Below, in pieces: positions 37,598-48,441 of a DNA stretch of 64,000 nucleotides; positions within the stretch are counted from its first letter, which is position 1, and the number at the start of each line of letters is the position of its first letter. The notes below the pieces were generated by a model. It saw only the letters and a list, made by a program, of their open reading frames with translations, searched no databases and was not told where the DNA came from. A program made the position numbers and the translations under genes. Source of the DNA: a bacterium (GTDB taxonomy: Bacteria; Zhuqueibacterota; QNDG01; JAGLOF01); assembly GCA_023139105.1 (NCBI GenBank), contig JAGLOF010000011.1:1-64000 (forward strand), written 5' to 3'.

Positions 37598-39004
37598 CTA
37601 ATATCTATAATGATCCGGCTTATATGGCCCCTCAACAGGTACACCAATGTAGTCTGCCTGTTCCTGTGACATCAGCGTAAGCTTTGCTCCCAGCTTATCC
37701 AGATGCAGCCGTGCCACCTCTTCATCCAGTTGTTTACCAAGACGATAAACTCCGATGGCACGTTGTGGATTATTACATATATCTATCTGTGCCAGAGTCT
37801 GATTTGTAAAGCTGTTAGACATCACAAAACTGGGATGACCTGTAGCACAGCCAAGGTTGACAAGACGCCCCTCAGCTAAAAGATATATTGAATGTCCGTC
37901 TGGAAATGTAAAACGGTGAACAGGACATTCCGAGCCTTTAATCTCCTCTTTCACTATACCAGGCCAGTTCTCAAGCTCTGCCACTTGAATTTCATTGTCA
38001 AAATGGCCAATATTACACACAATTGCCTGATCCTTCATGAGGCTCATATGTTCTGCTGTAATAATATCTTTATTGCCGGTAGTAGTGACAAATATATCCG
38101 CTATCGGCAGCATATCTTCAATAGTATTTACTTTAAAACCAGCCATACAGGCCTGCAAAGCACAGATAGGATCTACTTCAGATACTGTGACAATTGCTCT
38201 TTCATTGCGCATAGACTCTGCCGAACCCTTACCCACATCTCCGTAACCGCATACCATTACTGTCTTGCCTGATATTAGTACATCCATTGCACGCTTTATA
38301 GCGTCGGGCAGAGAGTGACGACAGCCATAGACATTATCGAATTTAGACTTGGTGACTGAATCATTTACATTTATAGCCTGAAAAAGGAGCTCATTACGTT
38401 CTTCCATTTGAACGAGACGATGTACACCTGTAGTAGTCTCTTCAGAGACACCTTTAACATGCGGAGCAATTTTATGCCAATGCTGATTATCTTCCTGCTG
38501 AACCTTCTTCAGCAATGCAAGGATGACTTGTTTTTCCTTAACGTCTGTCTTTTCATCCAGAATTGAAGGATCATCTTCGGCCTGCCGGCCCAGATGTATC
38601 AGCATGGTTGCATCGCCGCCATCATCAACAATCTGCTCCGGACCGGAACCATCCGGCCAGGTCAGTGCGCGATATGTACATTCCCAGTACTCCTCGAGAG
38701 TCTCACCCTTCCATGCAAATACAGGTGTACCTCCACGGGCAATTGCAGCAGCAGCATGATCTTGAGTCGAGAAAATATTACAACTGGCCCAACGCACATC
38801 AGCACCAAGCTCAACAAGCGTCTCAATTAATACGGCAGTCTGCACTGTCATATGCAGAGAACCCATTATCTTCACGCCTTTTAGTGGTTTACTCGAGCCA
38901 TATTTTTCACGGGTAGCCATTAAACCCGGCATCTCTTTCTCAGCTATACCAAGTTCTTTGCGGCCAAAATCCGCAAGCTTTATATCTTTAATTTTATAGT
39001 CCAT
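37598..39004 (-). CDS. ahcY: Adenosylhomocysteinase
   Basis: [60 protein letters not shown], ending KPDHYRY. Confidence 0.98.
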   Translation of the reverse strand: MDYKIKDIKLADFGRKELGIAEKEMPGLMATREKYGSSKPLKGVKIMGSLHMTVQTAVLIETLVELGADVRWASCNIFSTQDHAAAAIARGGTPVFAWKGETLEEYWECTYRALTWPDGSGPEQIVDDGGDATMLIHLGRQAEDDPSILDEKTDVKEKQVILALLKKVQQEDNQHWHKIAPHVKGVSEETTTGVHRLVQMEERNELLFQAINVNDSVTKSKFDNVYGCRHSLPDAIKRAMDVLISGKTVMVCGYGDVGKGSAESMRNERAIVTVSEVDPICALQACMAGFKVNTIEDMLPIADIFVTTTGNKDIITAEHMSLMKDQAIVCNIGHFDNEIQVAELENWPGIVKEEIKGSECPVHRFTFPDGHSIYLLAEGRLVNLGCATGHPSFVMSNSFTNQTLAQIDICNNPQRAIGVYRLGKQLDEEVARLHLDKLGAKLTLMSQEQADYIGVPVEGPYKPDHYRY

Positions 39005-39026
39005 TCTCTTGCCTTTCAGGAACAAA

Positions 39027-40160
39027 TTACTTTAACAGTTCTTCTACCCGGTCTTTGTTCTCCCATGTAAAACCTGCCTCTTCACGGCCAAAGTGACCAT
39101 ATGCAGCAGTATTACGGAAGATCGGTTGACGCAGTTGCAAATAGTCGATCATACCAGCAGGTGTCAGATCAAATACTTTACGGACCTTGACTACCAGTGC
39201 ATCGTCGGAGATCTTGCCACTGCCATGTGTATCAATCAGAATAGAAATAGGGTCAGCCACACCAATGGCATATGCCAGTTCAACTTCACACTGATCAGCC
39301 AGTTCTGCAGCAACTATATTCTTGGCAACCCAACGGGCTGCGTAAGTAGCAGAACGATCTACTTTAGTAGCATCTTTACCTGAGAATGCGCCGCCGCCGT
39401 GACGGGCATAACCACCATAGGTATCTACAATAATCTTACGACCGGTCAGGCCAGTATCACCCATGGGGCCACCACGTACAAAACGACCAGTAGGATTAAT
39501 ATGATATACAATATCATTCTCATCGATGAGTTCCACAGGAATAACAGGTAAAATTACATGTTTGATAATATCGGCACGAAGCTGGTCCATTGCAACATCG
39601 GGATCATGTTGTGCAGCAATAACAACAGCCGTAACCTGTACAGGCTTGCCATCTACATAGCGTACTGTTACCTGGCTCTTGCCATCAGGTCTGAGATACT
39701 CCAAAACACCCTCTTTACGCACCTGAGAAAGACGGTAGGTCAACTGGTGAGCAAGCATTATTGGCAGCGGCATCAGCTCAGGAGTCTCTTTACAGGCATA
39801 ACCGAACATGATGCCCTGATCACCGGCACCCTGCCTGTCAACACCCATGGCGATATCGGGAGACTGCTCCTGAATAGTATTAAGCACTGCACTTGATTCA
39901 TGATCAAAACCATAATGAGGATTGGTATAGCCAATCTCCTCAATAACTTTACGAACGACCCGGGGGATATCAATATAAGTGTGTGTAGAGATCTCACCGC
40001 CAACCATAACCATACCGGTTGTAGCAAATGTTTCACATGCCACACGACTCATGGGATCATCACGCAGGGCAGCATCAAGAATAGCGTCAGAAATCTGATC
40101 ACAGACCTTGTCCGGATGCCCCTCTGAGACACATTCAGATGTAAATAGACGAGTTCCCAT
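39027..40160 (-). CDS. metK: S-adenosylmethionine synthetase
   Basis: [56 protein letters not shown]-like motif. Confidence 0.98.
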   Translation of the reverse strand: MGTRLFTSECVSEGHPDKVCDQISDAILDAALRDDPMSRVACETFATTGMVMVGGEISTHTYIDIPRVVRKVIEEIGYTNPHYGFDHESSAVLNTIQEQSPDIAMGVDRQGAGDQGIMFGYACKETPELMPLPIMLAHQLTYRLSQVRKEGVLEYLRPDGKSQVTVRYVDGKPVQVTAVVIAAQHDPDVAMDQLRADIIKHVILPVIPVELIDENDIVYHINPTGRFVRGGPMGDTGLTGRKIIVDTYGGYARHGGGAFSGKDATKVDRSATYAARWVAKNIVAAELADQCEVELAYAIGVADPISILIDTHGSGKISDDALVVKVRKVFDLTPAGMIDYLQLRQPIFRNTAAYGHFGREEAGFTWENKDRVEELLK

Positions 40161-40219
40161 TGGTGTACTCCTTTATATTAATTCAAAAATTTTTATTTCC
40201 ATAAGATCAACATCCAGCA

Positions 40220-40483
40220 TTAATCTTCATTAAACTTACCTTCAAGGAGAGCAGTAAGAGCATCACCTAAAGGTTCAGCCTCTTTGCCGTTAGTTTTTAA
40301 TACTATTTCCTGGCCTTTTTCAGCAGCAAGCATCAATACTCCCATGATGCTCTTACCGTTAACTTCAACACCATCCTTTGTCAAAGTTACATCTGCATCA
40401 TAACGGGCTGCGAGTTCCACAAATTTAGCAGCAGGACGTGCATGCAGGCCATACTTATTCAAAATGATCAATGTGCGTTCCAC
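40220..40483 (-). CDS. ptsH: HPr-family phosphocarrier protein
   Basis: NKYGLHARPAAKFVELA, VNGKSIMGVLMLAAEKG. Confidence 0.95.
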   Translation of the reverse strand: MERTLIILNKYGLHARPAAKFVELAARYDADVTLTKDGVEVNGKSIMGVLMLAAEKGQEIVLKTNGKEAEPLGDALTALLEGKFNED

Positions 40484-40550
40484 TTACTCTCCCCTTTTAT
40501 TATCTCAGAAATAATACGAAAAAGTGAAAACAAAAACAAGGAAAAAGATA

Positions 40551-41525
40551 TTAATAACTTCTTTCCCGTAATCGATTTACAAGGCCCAAAAGTTCTTTGC
40601 GGGCCCTGCTTTTCGGCAAAGATTCCAGATGCACCTGCGCTGCTTCTGTCCTCTCATAGACCGCATTGCGTGCAGATTCCAACGAACCCGTTTTAGACAT
40701 TAATTCTCTGATGTGGGTAATATCAGAGTTTGAAAGATTCTTGCTGCCCCAATACTTCCGCATGGCATTTATCTCTGCCCTGCCAGCATGTTCATAAAAA
40801 TGTAAAGATAAAAACGTCTGTTTTCTGGCTTGAATATCGCTACAGGCAGGTTTGCCCAGTTTGGATTCTTCACCGTATATATCAAGCAAATCATCCTGAA
40901 TCTGGAAACCCTCTCCCCATGCATTGGCATATGCCTTGAGATTAAGCCGTTCACTCTCTCCTGCACCGCCTAAAACAGCACCCAAATCACAAGCAACTTC
41001 CAGGAGCTTGCCTGTTTTTTTCTGTATCATGATCATATATTCTGTTAATGACACATCTTTCCGAGTCTCAAAAGACTTGTCCATTGCCTGTCCTTCACAG
41101 AGAATCAACAATCCGTCTGTAAAAAGACGTGCCGCATCTGCTATTCTCTTGTCATGAATGCCAAGCAGCACTTGATATGCTAAAGTAACCAGACCGTCAC
41201 CAGCTAGAATGGCCGTGGCTTCATCCCAACGTGTATGAATTGTTGGGCTGCCTCTCCTCATTGCATCATGATCCATGATATCATCATGAACCAGCGTAAA
41301 TGTATGAAGAATTTCAACAGCAAGAGCAGCCGGCCACACTTGCTCTACATCACCGCCAACAGCTTCACATGAGAGCAGAACCAGTATAGGCCTGATACGT
41401 TTTCCACCCGCCTCCAGGACGTATCTCATAGGTTCATAGAGTTCTTTCGGCTCTCTGCCGCTAAGCAACTCGGTCAGAGAGGCGTTAATATCATCCTGTA
41501 ATAGAGTAATGCCGTCTTTCAACAC
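40551..41525 (-). CDS. Polyprenyl (farnesyl/geranylgeranyl-type) diphosphate synthase
   Basis: GGKRIRPILVLL, LVHDDIMDHDAMRRG, FQIQDDLLDIYG. Confidence 0.95.
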   Translation of the reverse strand: MLKDGITLLQDDINASLTELLSGREPKELYEPMRYVLEAGGKRIRPILVLLSCEAVGGDVEQVWPAALAVEILHTFTLVHDDIMDHDAMRRGSPTIHTRWDEATAILAGDGLVTLAYQVLLGIHDKRIADAARLFTDGLLILCEGQAMDKSFETRKDVSLTEYMIMIQKKTGKLLEVACDLGAVLGGAGESERLNLKAYANAWGEGFQIQDDLLDIYGEESKLGKPACSDIQARKQTFLSLHFYEHAGRAEINAMRKYWGSKNLSNSDITHIRELMSKTGSLESARNAVYERTEAAQVHLESLPKSRARKELLGLVNRLRERSY

Positions 41526-42553
41526 TCTTCCTTCCGGTCTGAATATAATACGGATTTATGCCTTAATTGAATTGGATCTTCACATCCGGTTAAAAACAGG
41601 ACTCTTTTAAAATCAAGTTGCCACTTCCGCAGCCAGCTTATTGTTTCATCAATGCCATGCTGGGAAAGTTTTAACAACACAGGCAATGCCGCAGCAGCGA
41701 TATTAGCGCCCAGTGCTATGGATTTAGCCAGTGTAATGCCATTATCAATACCTCCGGACGCTATTAGCTTCAATCCCTTTATCGATTGAAGCAGTTCAAT
41801 AGATACGGCTGTAGGAATACCCCAGTCCCAAAACAAATCGTCATGTAAACCATCTTCCCGGCGCGCCATCTCAATGCCAGCCCATGATGTACCTCCGGCT
41901 CCGGCTACATCAATCCATTCCACACCTGCATCACAAAGCCGCCGGGCAACATCCGGAGAGATGCCGCAACCTACTTCCTTGATAATAACAGGGACAGGAA
42001 GCAGCCTGCACAGTTCTTCAATCCCCTGCAAAACTCCACAGAAATTATTATCTCCTTCAGGTTGAAGAATTTCCTGTAGAGGATTCAGATGTATGGCCAT
42101 GGCATCGGCTTCGATCATATCAACCAGGCTGCGAACAGATGACAGATCAGGCATTGTAGCCACTTGTGCACCACCGATATTGCCAATAATAATACCTTTG
42201 GGATTCTCTTTTCTGACAATAGCGTAACTGCGTACGGCAGAACTATCTTCAAAAAACTGCCGCTGGCTGCCCACGCCCATAGCAACACCACACTCTCCGG
42301 CCAGTATGGCAATATCTCTGTTAAACTTTTCAGTTTGGCCATGCCCGCCCGTCATTGCACTGATCATAAATGGGAAAGTAAGCCGTTTCCCAAGAAAGAG
42401 AATGGATGTGTCAATTTGATTAAAATTCAATTCAGGTAAAGCACAATGCAGAAAGTCATAATGCTCAAATCCCGTACGCTTCTTTTTAAAGCGTACAGGC
42501 TGATCCAGACATATATTAAGATGTTCAATTTTCCGCGTTGAAATCTTGCTCAT
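41519..42553 (-). CDS. fni: Type 2 isopentenyl-diphosphate delta-isomerase
   Basis: ISAMTGGHGQTEKFNRDIAILAGECGVAMGVGSQRQ, MAIHLNPLQEILQPEGD, IDVAGAGGTSWAGIE. Confidence 0.95.
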   Translation of the reverse strand: MSKISTRKIEHLNICLDQPVRFKKKRTGFEHYDFLHCALPELNFNQIDTSILFLGKRLTFPFMISAMTGGHGQTEKFNRDIAILAGECGVAMGVGSQRQFFEDSSAVRSYAIVRKENPKGIIIGNIGGAQVATMPDLSSVRSLVDMIEADAMAIHLNPLQEILQPEGDNNFCGVLQGIEELCRLLPVPVIIKEVGCGISPDVARRLCDAGVEWIDVAGAGGTSWAGIEMARREDGLHDDLFWDWGIPTAVSIELLQSIKGLKLIASGGIDNGITLAKSIALGANIAAAALPVLLKLSQHGIDETISWLRKWQLDFKRVLFLTGCEDPIQLRHKSVLYSDRKEEC

Positions 42554-42730
42554 AATACTTTCCAATAAGAATATAAAACAGTCTTGCCACTTTCATGTCG
42601 GATAAAAAATCGGGTTGATAAAACTCCCCCGTCATATACAATTGTCATCATTACATACGGACATATGATAAATACTGGTTAAACTAAACCGTAGACGTTA
42701 AATTACACAATTATAAGGCCATTGACAATT

Positions 42731-42762
42731 AAAAAAAGGCGGATACGCAATGTACCCGCCCT
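42731..42762 (-). terminator. Rho-independent terminator of the exporter operon
   Basis: Minus strand GGCGGGTACATTGCGTATCCGCCTTTTTTT. Confidence 0.75.
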
Positions 42763-42910
42763 TATAATAATCTACATCGATGTGTATAGCTTGTGGCTGC
42801 TCTACAGTTCTAATCGGTTACTAGATGAAAGAAGAGCAGTAGCATTGCGAAAAAGAGCAAAAAAGAACACGCTCCCGCCTCACCCAGAAACAGAGTTTCT
42901 CCCCCAATTA

Positions 42911-42941
42911 GGTTCCCAAACCAAAAAGAAGTTTGGGAACC
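42911..42941. repeat. GGTTCCCAAAC...GTTTGGGAACC hairpin, dispersed-repeat type
   Basis: Perfect 11-bp arms; resembles GTTCCCAnnC...GnnTGGGAAC intergenic repeats known elsewhere (from memory). Confidence 0.6.
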
Positions 42942-42950
42942 AGGAGCAGA

Positions 42951-43009
42951 TTTTTTTGTCTTTTGTCTTTTGTTATTTGCTATTTGTTATTTGGCCTTTG
43001 CCCTTTGTC
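42951..43009. repeat. Heptanucleotide tandem array
   Basis: Reverse complement GACAAAG GGCAAAG GCCAAAT AACAAAT AGCAAAT AACAAAA GACAAAA GACAAAA, consensus RRCAAAW. Confidence 0.85.
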
Positions 43010-44233
43010 TCATTCGAACCTTAAAGCAACAATCGGATCCAGTTTGGCCGCCTTACCTGCCGGATATATTCCAAAGAACAGGCCAACAGCAGAAGCAAAG
43101 AACAAACCGCCAAATACAGCCCAGATCGGCACGGAGGCAGGAAGAGGAGTGACAGCACCTATCAAGGCACCTAATCCCAGACCTGCGGCAATTCCAATCA
43201 TGCCTCCTACCAAAGCCAAGGTAATGGCCTCAAAAATAAACTGTCTCATAATATCTTTACGCCTGGCACCAAGAGATTTTCTTATTCCAATTTCTCTTGT
43301 GCGCTCTGTAACCGAGACCAACATGATATTCATTATGCCAATACCGCCGACAAGAAGTGAAATAGCCGCTATACCCACAGCGGCTGCAAAGACAACGCCT
43401 GTAAGATTTTTCCAGGTTTCCATCAAGGAATCTTGAGTTAAAATTTCAAAATCATTATCTTTACCAGGCAGAACTTTTCGCTCAACACGGAGAATTCCCA
43501 CAACCTCATCAATTGCCGCAGGCAGTGCATCAGGATCTTTAGCCTGAAGCACAATCTGCACCATATCACCTTCACCGTATATACGTTCAAATGCAGTGTA
43601 AGGAATAATTACTCTATTATCCTCGCTTTGACCGAAAGAGGAGCCCTTTTCCTCCAGCACTCCTACTATACGAAACTTCCTGGCACCAACGCGAATCTCC
43701 TTATCAATAGGATCAGCAAAAGGGAAAAGATCTTCCACAATATCCATTCCTACAACGCATACTGGCCTGGAAGAGTGAATATCTATGGGCTGAAGGAAAC
43801 GCCCGCTATCAACATATCGCCCGTTTATTATCTGCCAATCGGAACTGCTACCTACAACAAGGATGCCCGAGTTGGTCTTCTCTCCCTTAAACCGTACACG
43901 CTCTGAGAACTCATACAATTCAGGTGAAACGCGATGAATTAAATTGGAGCGCTCCATAATTGCTTCAGCCTGCTCAGGTGTAACATCTTTTCTATTACGA
44001 TATTTTTCCTGAGTGTGGCCTGTCATAATAGCCGGAAATTTTCTTATATAAAATGTATTGGTACCTACAGTTGACAGTTCTTTAGATACAGATGTGTTAA
44101 TTCCTTCTATGATTGTCATCATTCCGATAACAGTCATCACACCGATAACAATGCCAAGCAAGGTTAAAAAAGATCTAAGTTTGTTAGCTCTTAATGCTGC
44201 AAGAGCAATTCGTACTGACTCTAGTATCTGCAT
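43010..44233 (-). CDS. MacB-like ABC transporter permease (second permease)
   Basis: LRSFLTLLGIVIGVMTVIGM, SLLVGGIGIMNIMLVSVTERTREIGIRKSLGA. Confidence 0.95.
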   Translation of the reverse strand: MQILESVRIALAALRANKLRSFLTLLGIVIGVMTVIGMMTIIEGINTSVSKELSTVGTNTFYIRKFPAIMTGHTQEKYRNRKDVTPEQAEAIMERSNLIHRVSPELYEFSERVRFKGEKTNSGILVVGSSSDWQIINGRYVDSGRFLQPIDIHSSRPVCVVGMDIVEDLFPFADPIDKEIRVGARKFRIVGVLEEKGSSFGQSEDNRVIIPYTAFERIYGEGDMVQIVLQAKDPDALPAAIDEVVGILRVERKVLPGKDNDFEILTQDSLMETWKNLTGVVFAAAVGIAAISLLVGGIGIMNIMLVSVTERTREIGIRKSLGARRKDIMRQFIFEAITLALVGGMIGIAAGLGLGALIGAVTPLPASVPIWAVFGGLFFASAVGLFFGIYPAGKAAKLDPIVALRFE

Positions 44234-44240
44234 AATATTC

Positions 44241-44831
44241 TCACTTACTAAATTGAGCGCCTTCCACATTGGCACCATCTAAATTGGCACCATCAAGTAT
44301 GGCATTTTTTAAGTTGGCATCACGCAGGTCTGCACCGCGCAGATCTGCATTTTTCAGTGAGGCTCTCTGCAGATGAGCACCAACAAGTGAAGCATTTTTT
44401 AACTTAGCACCAACAAGACTTGCTCGTTTCAAACGGGCACGCGAAAGGTCTGAACTTTCTAAATTGACACCATCCATCTGAGCACCGAAAAGCGAGATAC
44501 CGGAAAGTGCCGTATTTCTTAAATTAGCATTCTCAAGGTTGGTATCCTGTAAGTTGGTACCATTGAGTTTGGCACCTTCAAGGTTGGCATCTTTCAAATT
44601 AGAGCCAAATAAAAATGCCTTCTCAAGGTTGACACCTTGCAGATTAGCACCTTCAAGATTAGCATTTTGCAAGTGAGCACCCTCCAGATTTGCTCCGGAG
44701 AAATCGGCACCTTTCAGGTTTGAGTATGACAGATCTGCCTGAGCCAGATCTTGATTTGCCAGGGACTGCCCATCAGCTACCATTTTCACAATTGTCTCTC
44801 GTGTTGGAACAGCCATATTAACCTCCCTCAA
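44241..44831 (-). CDS. Pentapeptide-repeat protein
   Basis: Tandem A(D/N)LxG/x repeats: GADFSGANLEGAHLQNANLEGANLQGVNLEKA... Confidence 0.97.
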   Translation of the reverse strand: MREVNMAVPTRETIVKMVADGQSLANQDLAQADLSYSNLKGADFSGANLEGAHLQNANLEGANLQGVNLEKAFLFGSNLKDANLEGAKLNGTNLQDTNLENANLRNTALSGISLFGAQMDGVNLESSDLSRARLKRASLVGAKLKNASLVGAHLQRASLKNADLRGADLRDANLKNAILDGANLDGANVEGAQFSK

Positions 44832-45168
44832 CGAAACTCTGTACAGCCAGGTCTACTGTGGCAAACATACTTAATACACGGTCTAACTTAGTAACAGTAA
44901 TTGGCCTCTTTACACGATCAGGAACTTCTGCAAGCCTTAAATCTCCACCTGAGCTGCGCAACGTTGTCAAAGCACCCATCAACATGCCAAGACCACTGGA
45001 GTTCATCCAGTTGATATCCTTCAAATTGGCTACAATATTTACTTCTTCCTTTTCAATTGACCGGTAAATCAGATCCTGAAACTTGACCGCCTCTTCTCCC
45101 CCCATCAATTCACCGGAAATTGTAAGCACCAATACATCATCTTGACGAGTTTCAATAATTTCATACAT
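44818..45168 (-). CDS. STAS-domain anti-sigma-factor antagonist-like protein
   Basis: DVLVLTISGELMGGEEAVKFQDLIYRSIEKEEVNIVANLKDINWMNSSGLGMLMGALTTLRSSGGDLRLAEV. Confidence 0.95.
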   Translation of the reverse strand: MYEIIETRQDDVLVLTISGELMGGEEAVKFQDLIYRSIEKEEVNIVANLKDINWMNSSGLGMLMGALTTLRSSGGDLRLAEVPDRVKRPITVTKLDRVLSMFATVDLAVQSFVEGG

Positions 45169-45208
45169 ATGTACACATCCTTCCCTTATCGAAAGCTACA
45201 AAGATCAA

Positions 45209-46429
45209 TTACTCATAATGCAAGGCATCTATCGGGTTTAACCTTGCCGCTTTACTGGCAGGGTACAGACCAAAGAAAATACCCACTGCTGAAGAAAAAC
45301 CAACGCCAAGAATGATAGATCCTATTGAAACTGTTGACGGCAGAGGTGAAACAGCAGCTATCATTGCCCCAAGACCAAATCCGCAAGCAATACCAATTAA
45401 TCCGCCAATACCGCTGATAGTAATAGATTCAATCAGAAATTGCCACAATAAATTCCGCCTTTTGGCTCCCAAAGCTTTTCTTATACCAATCTCCTTGGTT
45501 CTCTCTGTAACAGACACCAACATAATATTCATGATGCCTATGCCGCCAACCAATAGTGATATAGCACCAACACCAATTATTGCAGCATAGAGTGCGCCTG
45601 TCAATGAATTATACATATTCATAATCAGATCCATCTGATTAATAGCAAAATCATCATCTTTATGTGGCGGCACTTTCCTGATTCTTCGCAGAATGCCCCG
45701 TATCTCGTCTTTGGCTGCATCCATAACTTCAGCATGCGCAACCTTGACAGATATTGTCAATCCACGTCTACTGCCGAATAACTTGAAGAATACACCAATA
45801 GGAATTTTAATTTCCGTATCCTGGTTCTGCCCGAAAATATCTCCGCGCTTCTCCAAAATACCTATGATACGAAAAGAGTGCCCGGCTAGTTTGATTTTCT
45901 GACCCAGCGGATCTTCATTCTCAAAAAGCCGGTTGGCTACCTCCCATCCTATTACACAGACATTACGCCGATTATTTACATCTACAATTGACAGGTCACG
46001 ACCGAATTCAGGAAATGCCGAACTTGTTTTTTCCTGGTCTGTACCGTTTATTGTAACGCCTTTCAAGCTCTTGTTGCCCCGTTTCACAGTACGTCGTGTT
46101 GCAACAGATGGAGATACGGCTACAGCAAATTTGCAATATTTTTTCAATGCACGAACTTCACGCATGGTAATATCTTTACGATTGCGGTACTCGTCAAGAT
46201 TATCATTGTTCATCCATGGAAATTTCTGTACATACAAAATATCAGAGCCCAATGATGAAATTTCTTCACTAAAGGCTTGATCCAGCCCCTGAGTCAATGA
46301 AAAGATACCTATTACCGTCGTAACACCGATGATCATACCAAGCAATGTCAGAAAGGCACGCAACTTATTGACCCACAAAGCGGAAACGGCAATTTTTATG
46401 CCTTCCCAAAGTTCAATGAGAATACCCAT
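45209..46429 (-). CDS. MacB-like ABC transporter permease (first permease)
   Basis: LRAFLTLLGMIIGVTTVIGIFSL, SLLVGGIGIMNIMLVSVTERTKEIGIRKALGA. Confidence 0.95.
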   Translation of the reverse strand: MGILIELWEGIKIAVSALWVNKLRAFLTLLGMIIGVTTVIGIFSLTQGLDQAFSEEISSLGSDILYVQKFPWMNNDNLDEYRNRKDITMREVRALKKYCKFAVAVSPSVATRRTVKRGNKSLKGVTINGTDQEKTSSAFPEFGRDLSIVDVNNRRNVCVIGWEVANRLFENEDPLGQKIKLAGHSFRIIGILEKRGDIFGQNQDTEIKIPIGVFFKLFGSRRGLTISVKVAHAEVMDAAKDEIRGILRRIRKVPPHKDDDFAINQMDLIMNMYNSLTGALYAAIIGVGAISLLVGGIGIMNIMLVSVTERTKEIGIRKALGAKRRNLLWQFLIESITISGIGGLIGIACGFGLGAMIAAVSPLPSTVSIGSIILGVGFSSAVGIFFGLYPASKAARLNPIDALHYE

Positions 46430-46452
46430 ATTATATTATCCGTTTCCCGGCT

Positions 46453-47130
46453 CTAGGCCGCTTCATCACGTTCAACCAAACCGTCGCGCAACCGGATAAT
46501 ACGATCTGAATGCTCGGCGATATACTCCTCATGGGTAACCATAATTATTGTATTATTTTCATCGTGCAGAGATTCAAAAATTTGCATAATCTCATCGCCT
46601 GTACGTGTATCCAGGTTACCTGTGGGTTCATCGGCCAGTATTATTGAGGGGTCATTAACTAAAGCACGTGCAATTGCCACTCTCTGCCGCTGACCACCTG
46701 AAAGCTCATTTGGTCTATGATCCATACGATCTCCAAGACCTACGCGATCCAAAACCTCTTCTGCTTTCAGGCGTCGTTTTGAGGCCGATATCCCACGATA
46801 AATCAGGGGTAGTTCAACATTATGTAAAGCCGTGGCCCTGGGCAAGAGATTAAAAGTCTGGAATACAAAACCAATTTCACGGTTGCGTATTTCAGCTAAT
46901 TGATCATCATTCATTGTGCTGACATTTATGTCATTAAGCTCATAATCCCCGGCACTTGGTGTGTCAAGGCAGCCAAGAATATTCATTAATGTAGACTTGC
47001 CGGAGCCCGAAGGCCCCATAACGGCTACATACTCACCTTTATCAATTTTAATATTGATACCAGCAAGTGCATGCACAGACTGAATACCAACTAGATACTC
47101 TTTTCGAATTGCGTCCAGATTTATCAACAT
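46453..47130 (-). CDS. MacB/LolD-type ABC ATPase
   Basis: [51 protein letters not shown]. Confidence 0.97.
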   Translation of the reverse strand: MLINLDAIRKEYLVGIQSVHALAGINIKIDKGEYVAVMGPSGSGKSTLMNILGCLDTPSAGDYELNDINVSTMNDDQLAEIRNREIGFVFQTFNLLPRATALHNVELPLIYRGISASKRRLKAEEVLDRVGLGDRMDHRPNELSGGQRQRVAIARALVNDPSIILADEPTGNLDTRTGDEIMQIFESLHDENNTIIMVTHEEYIAEHSDRIIRLRDGLVERDEAA

Positions 47131-47165
47131 ATTATTTACTCCTCACTGAGCATGAGCAAATTGCC

Positions 47166-48413
47166 CTAGCGGTCATTGTCATCATCATTGCGGCCATATC
47201 GCTTCAATTTGTTATCAATTTTTACACCGTCTTTATGTTTCAATTTCTTGGATAAAATTCGATAACTTCCACTAACAACTACATCACCGTCATTAAGACC
47301 ACTTATAATCTCATACTCTTCATCACTGGAGATACCAGTCTTTACCTTAACCTGTCTGGCTAATTCTTCCTCTACTACAAAAATAACCAGGATGTCATCG
47401 GCCTCTTCATCAAACTGGACAGTACTCTTGGCCCGCTTACTGCGAGTAGATGATCTGGTTGTGGAAGTATCCACTTTTACCGGTTTCCGTGAGGTAACAC
47501 ATTGAATAGGAATCTTAAGGACATCGTATCTTGTTTCAGTCAAGACATCTACAGTTGCCGACATACCGGGTCTGATCTTTTCCGGCCGCGTGATCATGGC
47601 TACTTTTACCAGGAAGTTGGTAACTTCCTCCTGCGTGCCCTGTCCTCTGGTTGTACCGGTATTGGCTATCTCTCTGACAATACCCATAAAGGTAGTATCG
47701 GGAAATGCATCTACTTCAATCCTGGCAGTATCTCCCAAAGATACAGTCACTACATCATTTTCATCGATTTCAGTCTCGGCCTGCATCCTGGAGAGATCGG
47801 CAACAACCATGATAACATCCAGGGTAAACTGTGATCCCATTGCCATCTCACCAAGTTTCTTATTCAACTGGGAAACAGTGCCGTTCATTGGAGAATAAAT
47901 TGTTGTCTTGCCCAAGCTGTCTTTAGCTTGATCCAAAGCGGCCTTGCTTTGATCAACCTGAGCTTTAGCCTGTTCATATGATGATTTGGCGATTTCCAGT
48001 TCTGCCTTGGAAGTAAGATTATCTTCATACAACTTCTCGGCACGAACATATTCATTCCTTGCTTTATCATAACCAGCATTGGAAAAATCAAGATTTGAGC
48101 TGGCCTGATTGACCGCTGCCTGATAATTAATACGGTCCAGCTGTGCAAGGAACTGGCCCTTTCTAACAGCGTCACCCTCTTTCACATCCAGGCGAATAAT
48201 CTGCCCGCTTACCTTTGCGGAAATTTTAACTTGAATTTCCGGTTGAATCCTTGCAGAGCCTGAGACCGAGGCGGTTATATCGCCCCGGACTACATTGTCA
48301 GTCTGCACAGTAATAGCATTGCCGCCTTTTTTATTAAGGTTGCCTGCAACCAGCAGTACAATTACTAAAAGCGCACCAACGGCTATAAAAATCTTTGTTT
48401 TTTTCTGTGCCAT
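47166..48413 (-). CDS. Periplasmic adaptor (MacA/HlyD-like) subunit
   Basis: Lipoyl-like VSGQIIRLDVKEGDAVRKGQFLAQLD; coiled coil; KTTIYSPMNGTVSQL. Confidence 0.95.
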   Translation of the reverse strand: MAQKKTKIFIAVGALLVIVLLVAGNLNKKGGNAITVQTDNVVRGDITASVSGSARIQPEIQVKISAKVSGQIIRLDVKEGDAVRKGQFLAQLDRINYQAAVNQASSNLDFSNAGYDKARNEYVRAEKLYEDNLTSKAELEIAKSSYEQAKAQVDQSKAALDQAKDSLGKTTIYSPMNGTVSQLNKKLGEMAMGSQFTLDVIMVVADLSRMQAETEIDENDVVTVSLGDTARIEVDAFPDTTFMGIVREIANTGTTRGQGTQEEVTNFLVKVAMITRPEKIRPGMSATVDVLTETRYDVLKIPIQCVTSRKPVKVDTSTTRSSTRSKRAKSTVQFDEEADDILVIFVVEEELARQVKVKTGISSDEEYEIISGLNDGDVVVSGSYRILSKKLKHKDGVKIDNKLKRYGRNDDDNDR

Positions 48414-48441
48414 AAAATTATCCCCGTTCCTTCCCTGAAAC

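Noticed and set aside
40161-40219. SAM riboswitch upstream of metK
   Set aside because: The gap is only ~60 nt and shows no SAM-riboswitch-like conserved stems.
42951-43009. CRISPR or microsatellite misassembly at the TTTTGTC array
   Set aside because: Period is 7 nt with ordered variation between units, better explained as a heptamer tandem repeat.
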